Below are positions 6,728-15,846 of a stretch of DNA of 58,308 nt, piece after piece. Location: contig CAMDVD010000016.1 in the NCBI GenBank assembly GCA_945878115.1, forward strand, positions 1-58,308, written 5' to 3'. Every line of letters begins with the position of its first letter. Within the stretch, counting starts at the first letter, position 1. The notes under the pieces are model-generated. The model saw only the letters and a program-made list of their open reading frames with translations. It was not told the origin of the DNA and did not search any database. Made by a program: the position numbers and the translations under genes. This stretch comes from Chitinophaga pinensis. Its GTDB lineage: Bacteria; Bacteroidota; Bacteroidia; Chitinophagales; Chitinophagaceae.

Positions 6728-9700
6728 ATGGACACACCAAGTTTTAAAGAAGACCACATCAGCCAGATTCCAGCATTGCAAATGTTGGTGAATTTGGGCT
6801 ATACCTATTTAAGTCCTGCAGAAGCAGACAGGCAAAGAGTTGGCAAAACATCTAATGTATTGTTGGAAGATGTATTGCGGAAACAGTTAAAGGAAATTAA
6901 TGCTGAAAAAACGATAAGTTCCACTAAATCGACTTATATAAGTGATGCAAACATAGAGAATGGAATACAGATTTTAAAGAACCTTCCCATGAACGAAGGC
7001 TACATAGCCGCTAGCGAAAAGGCATACAACCTGCTCACTTTAGGTCAGGCATTGGAGCAAAGTGTAGATGGCGACAAAAAGAGTTTTACGCTGCAATACA
7101 TCGATTGGAAAAACATCAACAACAATGTATTTCATGTAAGTGAAGAATTCAGCGTTATGAGAAGCACAAGCAAAGAGCATTACAGACCTGATTTGGTATT
7201 GTTCGTAAATGGCATTCCGCTTTGTATTATTGAGTGTAAACGACCTGATATGAAAGAGCCATTGAAACAGGCTATCAGTCAGCATTTGCGTAATCAACAG
7301 GAAGATGGAATCCGCAGTTTGTATGTGTATTCGCAATTGACTTTAAGCATTGCCACACAAGAAGCTGCTTATGCCACCAACGCTACACCTGAAAAGTTTT
7401 GGGCTAAATGGCAGGAGAAGTTTGAAGAAAGTGACAAGTTAAAAGAGTACAATGAAAAATTGAAGGAGCTAAAGAATACTCCACTTTCAACCTTAATAAA
7501 AGAGCAATTGTTTTCTGACCGTTTCAAATACGTTCGACAATACTTTGATGCATTGGAGCAAGAAGAAATTCTTCCAACCGAACAGGACAATTATTTGTAT
7601 GGCTTATGCCGACCTGAACGATTGATGGACATTATTTTCAATTTTGTTTTGTTCGACAATGGAGAAAAGAAAGTAGCTCGCTATCAGCAATTTTTTGCCA
7701 TTAAAAAATCCATGCAGCGAATCAAGCATGTTGAAAACGGAAAACGCAGAGGTGGTGTAATTTGGCATACACAAGGAAGCGGAAAATCATTAACGATGGT
7801 GATGTTGGCACAAGCCATAGCGATGGAACCAAGCATTCGTAATCCAAAAATTGTATTGGTAACAGACCGTACCGATTTAGACAATCAGATTACAGGCACA
7901 TTCCGCAAGTGCGGCAGGTTTGTAGAAAATGCCACTACAGGTCAACGCTTGGTTGAATTATTGGAAAACAAAAGCGATGCAGTAGTAACCACTATCATCA
8001 ACAAATTTGTGGCAGCTGTAAAGAAAATTAATAAGCCCTTAGAAAGTCACGACATTTTTGTTCTTGTAGATGAAGGACACCGAACACAGCACGGCACGTT
8101 CAATATCGACATGCAAAAGACTTTGCCGAATGCCTGTTTCATTGCCATGACAGGAACACCTCTTTTCAAGAAAGACAAAAGCACAGCGGAAAAATTTGGC
8201 GGAATGATTGATGCCTACACGGTTGACCAAGCGGTAAAAGACAAAGCAGTGGTTCCACTTTTATATGAAGGAAGATTGGCATTACAAAATATAAATGCAA
8301 GTCCCATTGATACTTTTTTCGGAATGGTTTCAGAACCATTAACCGAATACCAAAAAGCAGACATTAAGAAAAAGTTTGCCCGTAATGACCATTTGAATTC
8401 TGCCGAACAAAAAATGCGAATGATAGCCTGGGACATCAGTTATCATTTTCGCGACAACTGGCAAGGTAGGACACCATTCAAAGGTCAATTGGTCTGTGAT
8501 AAAAAAGTGAATGCGATTAAATACAAAGAGTATCTTGATGAAATTGGTATAGTAAGCAGCGAAGTGTTGATTTCATCGATTGACGAAAGAGAAGGTGAAG
8601 AAAGTGCTTATGAGAAATCGCCTGAAAAGGTGAATCAATTTTGGAAGAGAATGATGGATGAACATGGCAATTCAAAAAGCTACGAAAAGAACATCATCGG
8701 TCGTTTTAAAAATCAGAAAGATCCAGAAATTATTATTGTAGTTGACAAATTACTTACTGGTTTTGATGAACCAAAAAACACGGTTTTATATCTAACAAGG
8801 AATTTACAAAGCCATAAACTTTTACAAGCCATTGCAAGGGTAAATCGCATTTATCCTGATAAAGAATTTGGTTACATCATTGACTACTATGGTGTAATTG
8901 AAAACCTAGATGATGCTTTGCAATTGTATTCTTCATTTGAAGATTTTGATGATGAAGACTTGGCGGGAACACTCACTAATATTTCGGATGAAATCAAAAA
9001 ACTACCACAAAAGCATTCTGACTTGTGGGATATTTTTAAAACCATTGCCAATAAAAGAGATGCAGAAGCGTATCAAAAATTATTAAAGGATGAAGATATA
9101 AGGGTTCAGTTTTATGATAAGCTAGCAGTATTTGCCAAGTGTTTAAAACTGGCTTTGTCAGCTATTCAATTTCATACAGATGTTGAAGAAAAAACCATAA
9201 ACCGTTACAAAGAAGATTTGACCATGTTTTTAAAACTTCGTTTGGCGGTTATAGAAAGATACAGTGATGCAATCGATTACAAACAATACGAAGGACAAAT
9301 TCAAAAATTGATTGACACGCATATCACCACCGAGAAAATAGAAACCATTACGGAACTAGTAAACATTTTTGACAAGGATAAATTTCAGCAAGAAGTAGAG
9401 AATACCACGGGCAAAGCAGCTAAAGCAGACAAGATTGCGAGCAGAACAGCGAAGCACATCACAGAGAAAATGGATGAAGATCCTGCATTTTATAAAAAGT
9501 TTTCGCAAATGCTGAAAGAAACGATTGAAGAATATGAGGCCAAACGAATTAGTGAAGCACAATACCTGAGTAGAGTTCAAGACATCATGAGCAATGTTTT
9601 GGATCACACAGATGATGACATTCCGGAGCAATTGAGAGAAAGAGATGTTGCAAAAGCCTTCTATGGCTTAACTGTTGAAGCATTAAATGATAAAATACAA

Positions 9701-9958
9701 GACAATGTAGTTCGAAAAGAAATTTCAAAGCAAACGGCTTTACAAATAGACGACCTAATTCAAAATTCGGTTTTGGACAATGGCAAACCAATTATTGACT
9801 GGCAATACAAAACTAATATCATAGGTAAGTTGCTTATAGAAATTGGCGACTATCTGATAGATGAAGTAAGAGATAAATATAATTTGGATTTGCCTTTTAA
9901 AGCCATGGACAAGATTGCAGAAGATTGTATTGAAGTTGCTAAAATCCGTTACAAGTAA
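6728..9958 (+). CDS. hsdR: Type I restriction enzyme subunit HsdR
   Basis: This 1076-aa protein is the motor and nuclease subunit of the type I system. The PD-(D/E)xK nuclease site is D155 (RPDLVLF) and E169-x-K171 (IECKRP). The helicase core has Walker A GSGKS (350-354), DEGH (448-451), 'MTGTP', 'LLTGFDEP' and 'QAIARVNRI'. A long C-terminal helical domain (about 750-1076) would dock on the M2S core. Length is normal and no catalytic motif is missing. A leader containing TTTTCACTTTT-type repeat sequence (6690-6720) precedes the ATG. Its stop overlaps the next start as TAATG. Confidence 0.97.
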   Translation: MDTPSFKEDHISQIPALQMLVNLGYTYLSPAEADRQRVGKTSNVLLEDVLRKQLKEINAEKTISSTKSTYISDANIENGIQILKNLPMNEGYIAASEKAYNLLTLGQALEQSVDGDKKSFTLQYIDWKNINNNVFHVSEEFSVMRSTSKEHYRPDLVLFVNGIPLCIIECKRPDMKEPLKQAISQHLRNQQEDGIRSLYVYSQLTLSIATQEAAYATNATPEKFWAKWQEKFEESDKLKEYNEKLKELKNTPLSTLIKEQLFSDRFKYVRQYFDALEQEEILPTEQDNYLYGLCRPERLMDIIFNFVLFDNGEKKVARYQQFFAIKKSMQRIKHVENGKRRGGVIWHTQGSGKSLTMVMLAQAIAMEPSIRNPKIVLVTDRTDLDNQITGTFRKCGRFVENATTGQRLVELLENKSDAVVTTIINKFVAAVKKINKPLESHDIFVLVDEGHRTQHGTFNIDMQKTLPNACFIAMTGTPLFKKDKSTAEKFGGMIDAYTVDQAVKDKAVVPLLYEGRLALQNINASPIDTFFGMVSEPLTEYQKADIKKKFARNDHLNSAEQKMRMIAWDISYHFRDNWQGRTPFKGQLVCDKKVNAIKYKEYLDEIGIVSSEVLISSIDEREGEESAYEKSPEKVNQFWKRMMDEHGNSKSYEKNIIGRFKNQKDPEIIIVVDKLLTGFDEPKNTVLYLTRNLQSHKLLQAIARVNRIYPDKEFGYIIDYYGVIENLDDALQLYSSFEDFDDEDLAGTLTNISDEIKKLPQKHSDLWDIFKTIANKRDAEAYQKLLKDEDIRVQFYDKLAVFAKCLKLALSAIQFHTDVEEKTINRYKEDLTMFLKLRLAVIERYSDAIDYKQYEGQIQKLIDTHITTEKIETITELVNIFDKDKFQQEVENTTGKAAKADKIASRTAKHITEKMDEDPAFYKKFSQMLKETIEEYEAKRISEAQYLSRVQDIMSNVLDHTDDDIPEQLRERDVAKAFYGLTVEALNDKIQDNVVRKEISKQTALQIDDLIQNSVLDNGKPIIDWQYKTNIIGKLLIEIGDYLIDEVRDKYNLDLPFKAMDKIAEDCIEVAKIRYK

Positions 9959-10674
9959 TGACAGAAGCAATACAATTTGGAAGCAGAACAATAGATTTTC
10001 GTTTGGAGTATTCAGACAGAAAATTGCTTGGTGTTACAGTTACGCCAGAAATGGAAGTGTTGGTAAAAGCACCGACAGACACTTCCTTAGAAAAAGTAAA
10101 AGAGAAAATAAGGAAAAAAGCACCTTGGATAATTAAACAACAAAGCTTCTTTCTTTCCTTTCAACCAAAGACACCAACTAGAAAATACATTAGCGGAGAA
10201 ACACATTTGTATTTAGGCAGACAATACCGTTTAAAAGTGATAAATGATAAGCTAAAAGTTAAAAGAGAAGAGGTCAAGCTTAAAGGTCAGTTTTTAGAAG
10301 TTTTCACCCTTGATATTTCAAAGGCGAAGGAATTATTGGGTAAATGGTATAGTGAAAAAGCGAATGAAAAAATTAAACCATTAGCAGAAGAGCTTTTTAA
10401 TGATTTTATATTAAAAAACAACTTGTCACTTATCACTTTTAACTTTTCACTTAGAAACATGCCGACCCGTTGGGGAAGTTGCACACCAAAAGGAAAAATC
10501 ATTTTAAATCCTGAATTGATAAAAGCACCAAAAGGGTGCATTGAATATGTAATCATTCATGAACTTTGCCATCTAATACATCACGACCACACTCAGAAAT
10601 TTTTTGACTTACAAGCCAAGGAAATGAAAGACTGGGAAAAGTGGAAAATGAAATTGGAGAAATTATTAGCATGA
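9958..10674 (+). CDS. YgjP-like (DUF45) zinc metallopeptidase
   Basis: This 238-aa protein has the DUF45/M48-type zinc site HELCH (201-205) followed by 'HHDHTQKF', with the conserved 'RWGSC' (171-175) ahead of it. Its start overlaps the hsdR stop (TAATG), so translation is coupled. This family is often found next to hsdR, which suggests control of restriction-subunit turnover, but that role is not established. Two segments look like inserted repeat DNA read in frame: residues 92-105 (LKVINDKLKVKREE; DNA 10231-10270) and 155-167 (NLSLITFNFSLRN; DNA 10421-10454). Confidence 0.9.
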   Translation: MTEAIQFGSRTIDFRLEYSDRKLLGVTVTPEMEVLVKAPTDTSLEKVKEKIRKKAPWIIKQQSFFLSFQPKTPTRKYISGETHLYLGRQYRLKVINDKLKVKREEVKLKGQFLEVFTLDISKAKELLGKWYSEKANEKIKPLAEELFNDFILKNNLSLITFNFSLRNMPTRWGSCTPKGKIILNPELIKAPKGCIEYVIIHELCHLIHHDHTQKFFDLQAKEMKDWEKWKMKLEKLLA

Positions 10675-11153
10675 GAAGCCTACACACAAAAGCACACACA
10701 TTTGCAAGCCGCACAAGCCCAAGCACAGACCAAAGTTTTCAAAAGAGATTGCTTTTCGCCAGCCCAAAAAGAAATTCATTTTTTTCTTCCCTCCCTTCGG
10801 TGTTTTATTTTTTCGCCACCCACAGCTGTCACGACAAGACAGTGAAACCCATGTCAGACAAGGCCTACAGTAACTCGACAGACCAAACTCCAGCTGGTAA
10901 CACACATTTTAGCGTAAACGGAGCATTCTGCTGCCCTCATCTTTTTATTTCTATTGAGCTTTAGAATAAAGATGAAACATTATACCTTCGAATTCCACCC
11001 CTGACGCAAACTGTGAAAACGTTAGTAGTTAGAGTTTAGAATTTAGAATTTGCGAATTTTCACTCCATTGATAAACGCATCATTAAGCAAGGATTGAAAT
11101 ATCTTTCTTTCTAATACTAAGCAAAAGAAAAATACAGACCATAACTTGGGTAC
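10675..11153. other. Gene-free right flank of the restriction island
   Basis: I see no credible gene here. From 10680 to about 10960 the plus strand is A/C-rich and G-poor, like 185-470 on the left side, and the 10-mer ACAAGGCCTA occurs in both flanks (126-135 and near 10858). CAGCTG occurs twice (near 10825 and 10890). A weak hairpin lies at 10938-10974 (CATCTTT...AAGATG). From 11018 to 11054 there is a short stretch of the dispersed GTTAGTAGTTAG / TTTAGAATTTAG filler. Confidence 0.55.
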
Positions 11154-11846
11154 TTATTCTGATTTTGGAAGCAAACAATATTTAAAACGCAATCCTACAA
11201 AGGTATAACCAGGCAAGGAAGAAGAAGTAGGTATTGGACTAGGGTTTCCAAATAATCCAATTCCACCGCCGTTGATATCCAGAATATACCTTTCCTTTAG
11301 TAGTATTTCTACGCCATAATTCAATTGAAATCCAACGAAGTTTACCTTGTTGATTGTATTGTCATAGTATTTGGCATCTATATGATAATCATCCGGACTT
11401 AAGGTTGTTGGAATAATTCTGTAAGTAGATGGAGCATATAAAAAAGATAAGCCAAAATAAAATCCTCTTAATGGCATTTTGAGTTCTTCATATCCATCTT
11501 CACTTAGCTGGATTTTTAATAAGCGTATCGGATATACTTTAACTGTCAAACAAACACTTTTCTTTTTAAATTCAGTTCGTGCTTGCTCCGTAACATTGAA
11601 TTCAGAGGATATTCGAGAAGTATAATCTTGTTCACGAGAGTCATAAAATTTTGCATCTTTTTGCAAGGCGATACCAATACTTGCAGCTTTGCCAAGATTA
11701 TGCTCTGCTAAGATTCCAAAGCCAAAGCTAGTACCATTATGGTGTCCGGTGCTAAGCAAACGAGATTCAAAACCAAATACGAATTGACAATTTGCAAGTG
11801 ACGGATAAAGTAAAACAACTAACAGTACAAGTAGACATTTTTTCAT
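11154..11846 (-). CDS. Predicted secreted outer-membrane beta-barrel-like protein
   Basis: I do not recognise a named family for this 230-aa protein. It has a clear signal peptide (MKKCLLVLLVVLLYPSLANC, cleaved near residue 20). After it come alternating polar and aromatic strands such as 'FGFGILAEH', 'IGIALQKD', 'LRGFYFGLSFLY' and a final 'YTFVGLRFKYCL'. This pattern fits a small outer-membrane beta barrel in the porin-like group of Bacteroidota. It stands alone on the minus strand downstream of recN. Function is unknown. Confidence 0.7.
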   Translation of the reverse strand: MKKCLLVLLVVLLYPSLANCQFVFGFESRLLSTGHHNGTSFGFGILAEHNLGKAASIGIALQKDAKFYDSREQDYTSRISSEFNVTEQARTEFKKKSVCLTVKVYPIRLLKIQLSEDGYEELKMPLRGFYFGLSFLYAPSTYRIIPTTLSPDDYHIDAKYYDNTINKVNFVGFQLNYGVEILLKERYILDINGGGIGLFGNPSPIPTSSSLPGYTFVGLRFKYCLLPKSE

Positions 11847-12065
11847 GTGGTGAAAATAGTTTTTGTTATGTTGAAATACAATGTATACCCGTAATATTTC
11901 CGCGCACTTATAGTTGGATTAACATAAAACTCTTCCCATTTCCGTAGGTGACTCACATCTGTTAGCGACATTAGCAGAATAGGAAGTGATATAAGTAGTA
12001 ATTGGTAAGTATAATCGTATTTGAGCTTTGGAATATAGGATTTGACTTTTAGAATTTTCAAATCC

Positions 12066-13721
12066 TTACATCATCATTTCCTTCACCATTTCTTTCACTT
12101 GCTGGGTAGAATCCTTACCGCTCAACATCTCCGCCAATACTTCTACTCTTTCTTCTTGGTTTAATGGTTTTACATAAGTGGATAAAGTGCCTGTTCTATT
12201 TTCCTTTTTGTAAATATATAAATGTTGATCGCCTCTACTTGCAATTTGTGGAAGATGGGTGATACAAATGAGTTGATGGTGCGTAGCCAATTGCTTCATA
12301 ATTTGCCCAACTTGCTTTGCCGACTCACCAGAAATTCCTGTATCAATTTCATCAAATACTAAAGTAGGCAATAGGGTTGTAGAAGCTAGCATCGACTTTA
12401 TGCATAACATCAAACGGCTCAATTCCCCTCCAGATGCAACTTTGGACATTGGTTGATATTTGCCAGTTTTGTTGGCGTCCAATTGAAATTCAATTTTATC
12501 TTTGCCATACAATGAAAATTCAATTTGATTATGTTCAATTCTCATCAATGCATTTGGCATGCCTACTTTTTGCAATAGCTCATTTACTGTTCTTTCAATA
12601 ATAGGAATTTGGCTGGTTCTATTTTGCGTGAGCATATAGGCAACCTCTTCTAATTTGATGAGTTGTGCATCAATACTATTTTTCAAATGAATCTCCGCTT
12701 CATCGGCATGCACAGCTTGGTTTATTTTGTGCAATAAATTCGATTTAATATCGAGTAATCCTTGTGTAGAATTGACATGGTGTTTTTTCAATAAACGATT
12801 ACCTTCATTTAGTTTTTCTGTCAACGCATTAATTTTTTCTAAGTCATAATTTGTGTTATGGTAATGTTCATTACATTCAATACTTAAATCTTTTAATTCT
12901 ATCAAACTGTATTGTAATCGATTAATCATTTCGCGCATATACGGAATCATCGACGAAAATGGTTCAAGCGATTGTATGATTTGTTTAAGTTGGGAAACTA
13001 TAGGCCTATCACTTTCACTCAATAACATCAATGCATTCTGCAGAGTTACTTTTAATGATTCACTGTTGTTTAAAACAGTCAATTCCGTCTCTATATTTTC
13101 CAGTTCATCTTCTTGTAATTGGAATGCTTCTAATTCAGAATACAAAAATTGATTATAGTCCAATTCTTGTTTGATCAATTTATTATTGGCAATTATTTCT
13201 TCATATTCTTCTACCGTAGTTTTAAGTTCTTTAAAAAGCACTTGATAAGTAGCTAATAAATTTGGATGATTGCTAATGGCATCCAGAATGTTTAACTGAA
13301 TGAATGAATTTTGTAATTCTACCGTATCAAATTGTCTATGCAAATCAATTAAGAAATGACTAAGCTGCGCAACAACAGATAAAGAAGTTGGTGAATCATT
13401 GACAAAAACTCTAGACTTGCCACTTGCATTTATTTCTCGTCGAATAATCAATTCAGCATCATCTTCTAATTCATTTTCCAATAAAAATAATTTGGCTTGA
13501 TGGTTATTAGAAATGTCGAAAACACCTTCAATTATGCATTTTTCATTTGGATTCACAATCATTTTTGAATCTGCACGTTCTCCTAAAATTAAAGATAAAG
13601 CACCCATTAAAATGGATTTCCCAGCACCCGTTTCCCCCGTAATAATTGTAAGCCCCTTGTTGAAATCAATATTAATTTCTTCAATGATAGCAAAGTTCTT
13701 TATCGTTAAATGTTTCAGCAC
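12066..13721 (-). CDS. recN: DNA repair ATPase RecN
   Basis: This 551-aa SMC-like ATPase acts in double-strand break repair. Walker A GETGAGKS lies at 29-36, a long coiled-coil arm spans about 160-370, and the C-terminal half has the ABC signature 'SGGELSRLML', Walker B 'LVFDEIDTGISG' and 'ITHLPQIASRGD'. Length matches the family. The start is GTG at 13721. A perfect TAnnTTTG box ends only 4 nt upstream, so the transcript may be leaderless. It is divergent from the fic gene. Confidence 0.97.
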   Translation of the reverse strand: MLKHLTIKNFAIIEEINIDFNKGLTIITGETGAGKSILMGALSLILGERADSKMIVNPNEKCIIEGVFDISNNHQAKLFLLENELEDDAELIIRREINASGKSRVFVNDSPTSLSVVAQLSHFLIDLHRQFDTVELQNSFIQLNILDAISNHPNLLATYQVLFKELKTTVEEYEEIIANNKLIKQELDYNQFLYSELEAFQLQEDELENIETELTVLNNSESLKVTLQNALMLLSESDRPIVSQLKQIIQSLEPFSSMIPYMREMINRLQYSLIELKDLSIECNEHYHNTNYDLEKINALTEKLNEGNRLLKKHHVNSTQGLLDIKSNLLHKINQAVHADEAEIHLKNSIDAQLIKLEEVAYMLTQNRTSQIPIIERTVNELLQKVGMPNALMRIEHNQIEFSLYGKDKIEFQLDANKTGKYQPMSKVASGGELSRLMLCIKSMLASTTLLPTLVFDEIDTGISGESAKQVGQIMKQLATHHQLICITHLPQIASRGDQHLYIYKKENRTGTLSTYVKPLNQEERVEVLAEMLSGKDSTQQVKEMVKEMMM

Positions 13722-13725
13722 AACG

Positions 13726-13733
13726 CAAATATA
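13726..13733 (-). promoter_or_regulatory. Promoter -7 box of recN
   Basis: On the minus strand the sequence is TATATTTG, an exact TAnnTTTG match, followed by 4 nt and then the GTG start of recN. No TTTG is seen at the -33 position. If this is the promoter, transcription starts at or within a base or two of the start codon. Confidence 0.55.
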
Positions 13734-13924
13734 CTTGGAAGATCCTAGATTTAGGAAATCAGTTTAAGATTTAATTTGGCAAATAAATCATTATAAGAAA
13801 ATCCTACATATTTTTTACTTTTTACTTATCTAAGTCTAAAATATTGACTTAAATTTAGCCGAACTATTATGAAAAAGAAGTTTTAGTCAACATGCCGAAA
13901 AATTGTAAACACCATTTGGATTAA

Positions 13925-14482
13925 ATGAAAAACATAGATAAAAAAAGTTTAGATAATGCCTACCGTTTATTCGAAACTGGTGATATGGACAATATGGAAA
14001 TAGGCACTACCAAAGGATTACAACAAATACATATTTATTTGTTTGGCGGACTGTATGAATTTGCCGGTAGAATACGTACGAACAATATCTCGAAAGGTGG
14101 TTTCCGTTTTGCAACAGCTCTGTATTTAAACGAGATTTTGGTCAAAGTAGAGCAAATGCCAGAAAACACTTTTGAAGAAATTATTTCTAAATATGTGGAA
14201 ATGAATATTGCGCATCCGTTTATGGAAGGCAATGGGAGAGCAATGAGAATATGGTTGGATATGCTTTTAAAATCGAAACTCAAAAAAATAGTGAATTGGC
14301 AATTTGTAAGTAAAGAACTTTATCTGCAAGCAATGGAAAGAAGTCCTATCAACGATTTGGAGCTACGCACCTTACTTATTGGTCATTTAACAGATGAAGT
14401 AAATAACCGAGAAATTATCTTTAAAGGCATTGAACAATCTTACTATTATGAAGGATATGAAAAAGGAAAAGATGATGACTAA
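13925..14482 (+). CDS. Class III Fic AMP-transferase
   Basis: This 185-aa single-domain Fic protein has the catalytic motif [12 protein letters not shown] at 97-108 (catalytic His97) and the substrate-clamping flap region around '[10 protein letters not shown]'. Its C-terminus carries the self-inhibitory motif S172-YYY-E176-G177 (SxxxEG), which marks class III Fic enzymes such as Neisseria meningitidis NmFic. That enzyme modifies DNA gyrase by AMPylation and is relieved by losing its tetramer contacts. Because the inhibitor is built in, no separate antitoxin gene is needed, and none is adjacent. It is divergent from recN and ends 4 nt before the convergent haem/copper gene. Confidence 0.93.
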   Translation: MKNIDKKSLDNAYRLFETGDMDNMEIGTTKGLQQIHIYLFGGLYEFAGRIRTNNISKGGFRFATALYLNEILVKVEQMPENTFEEIISKYVEMNIAHPFMEGNGRAMRIWLDMLLKSKLKKIVNWQFVSKELYLQAMERSPINDLELRTLLIGHLTDEVNNREIIFKGIEQSYYYEGYEKGKDDD

Positions 14483-14486
14483 AAAA

Positions 14487-15839
14487 TCACTTTCTTTCCA
14501 AAGAAATATTCTCATCACCTTCTTGATAAGGTAAATAGGTGATGATGAATTGAAACATTTCATCGGTTGTTCGCATACTACCTAAATTATCTCTTACCTC
14601 TTTAGGTGGATTATTGGGATTGTAAATATTGCTGGAAGTATTGTCAAATAGGCCTTCAACATGGATATTACTCCCTTTTGGAATTTTTACCATCTTCGGA
14701 AACGTATAGAAATTTTGCCAGTTAAAATCCCATTGCGGAATATGTATTAAACGAATCGTGTCTTGTTGTGGTGTCAATGCATAAGCCAAAAAACTTTTAC
14801 CCAATAAATGCATATGCGGATTGATAGTCAAGATGGAAATGTCATTTGGCACCATAAAATCTGTTGTGTATTTCGAAATTTTATTTGGTGGAATAATGAG
14901 CGCAGGAACTATTGGAGAAACACCTAAAGTTCCCATTTGAAATTCTTGTAACGGGCGTTTCGGAATTTCCTTTGCATAAAAAATATTGATATAAGAACTG
15001 TCCCAAACCTTTTCTGAGGAAGGTCCAAAATGTAAGTCTGCAAGTAAGAATGCGTTTTTTTTATTTGCCTTCCACCCACCAATTCCATCCGGATATTGTT
15101 GCGCAATAACACCTGGCAAATAATTGACAACCGATTTTGCTAAAATAGGGTAGGAGCCATCATCCTGCAATATCCCAATTTTTTGATAAGCCAATTTAAT
15201 GGTGCTATCCAATTTCATATCACTGACTAAATCTCCATCGTATACATTTTTCTTTTTATCAAAATCAAAACGCACCATATCGCCATTGACATGATGTACC
15301 ACATTGCTATTACCCGGCATAAACTCCACTGCGCGAATGAAAGTATCTTGCGGTAATTCATAAGGCACTTTCACCAATAAAAATCGATCATTGTAATTGC
15401 TTTCAATAGCAATTGTTTTGACCGGTATATGTAAGTCAGGAATGCCTAACATGGAGCCTGGCGGTAAGTTTGGCAATGTTGGAATATGCAAGGAGTCGCC
15501 AATAGGGCAGTTTAATTTCACCCAAGTATTTATCAAACTAATTTCATCCTCAGTCAAAATATTTTCACCAATAAAATGCGAATAATTAGGATCAGCTTTC
15601 CAAGGTGGCATCATGTGATGACTGACAACATAGGCTATTTTATTTGCATTCTTTTTTATGTCTTGATACGTCAATAAATTAAAATGTCCGATTTGATTTG
15701 GTCGATGACAAGAAGTACAATGCGTATAGATTAAAGGTGCTATGTCTTCACTAAATGTAGGATTTGTATTTTTGGTATGACAAGAAAAAAAGAAGCTAAA
15801 TACAGTTAAACAACAAAGAATAAAGCAATATTTTTTCAT
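14487..15839 (-). CDS. Cytochrome c / copper type II monooxygenase-like lipoprotein
   Basis: This 450-aa protein combines two redox modules. The N-terminus has a signal sequence with a possible lipidation Cys20, a haem c motif CTSCH (41-45) and 'HHMMPPW' (74-80). The rest resembles the copper, ascorbate-dependent monooxygenase fold: His-His at 182-183, a His near 270 (ADLHFG), HMH at 342-344 and 'TTDEMFQF' near 423-430, matching Cu-ligand positions of peptidylglycine hydroxylating monooxygenase. It would act in the periplasm or at the outer membrane. The substrate is unknown. It is 7 nt downstream of the YihY gene and could be co-transcribed. Confidence 0.8.
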   Translation of the reverse strand: MKKYCFILCCLTVFSFFFSCHTKNTNPTFSEDIAPLIYTHCTSCHRPNQIGHFNLLTYQDIKKNANKIAYVVSHHMMPPWKADPNYSHFIGENILTEDEISLINTWVKLNCPIGDSLHIPTLPNLPPGSMLGIPDLHIPVKTIAIESNYNDRFLLVKVPYELPQDTFIRAVEFMPGNSNVVHHVNGDMVRFDFDKKKNVYDGDLVSDMKLDSTIKLAYQKIGILQDDGSYPILAKSVVNYLPGVIAQQYPDGIGGWKANKKNAFLLADLHFGPSSEKVWDSSYINIFYAKEIPKRPLQEFQMGTLGVSPIVPALIIPPNKISKYTTDFMVPNDISILTINPHMHLLGKSFLAYALTPQQDTIRLIHIPQWDFNWQNFYTFPKMVKIPKGSNIHVEGLFDNTSSNIYNPNNPPKEVRDNLGSMRTTDEMFQFIITYLPYQEGDENISLERK

Positions 15840-15846
15840 TCCGAAT

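Noticed and set aside
10641-10964. 107-codon frame overlapping the end of the metallopeptidase gene
   Set aside because: It starts inside the accepted gene in another frame and runs through the odd A/C-rich flank; the product shows no domain and looks like translated non-coding DNA.
11843-12061. 72-codon minus-strand frame between recN and the beta-barrel gene
   Set aside because: Its first codons come from dispersed filler sequence (TTTGGAATATAGG type on the plus strand). It has one hydrophobic stretch but no family likeness; the 4-nt overlap with the next gene is probably chance.
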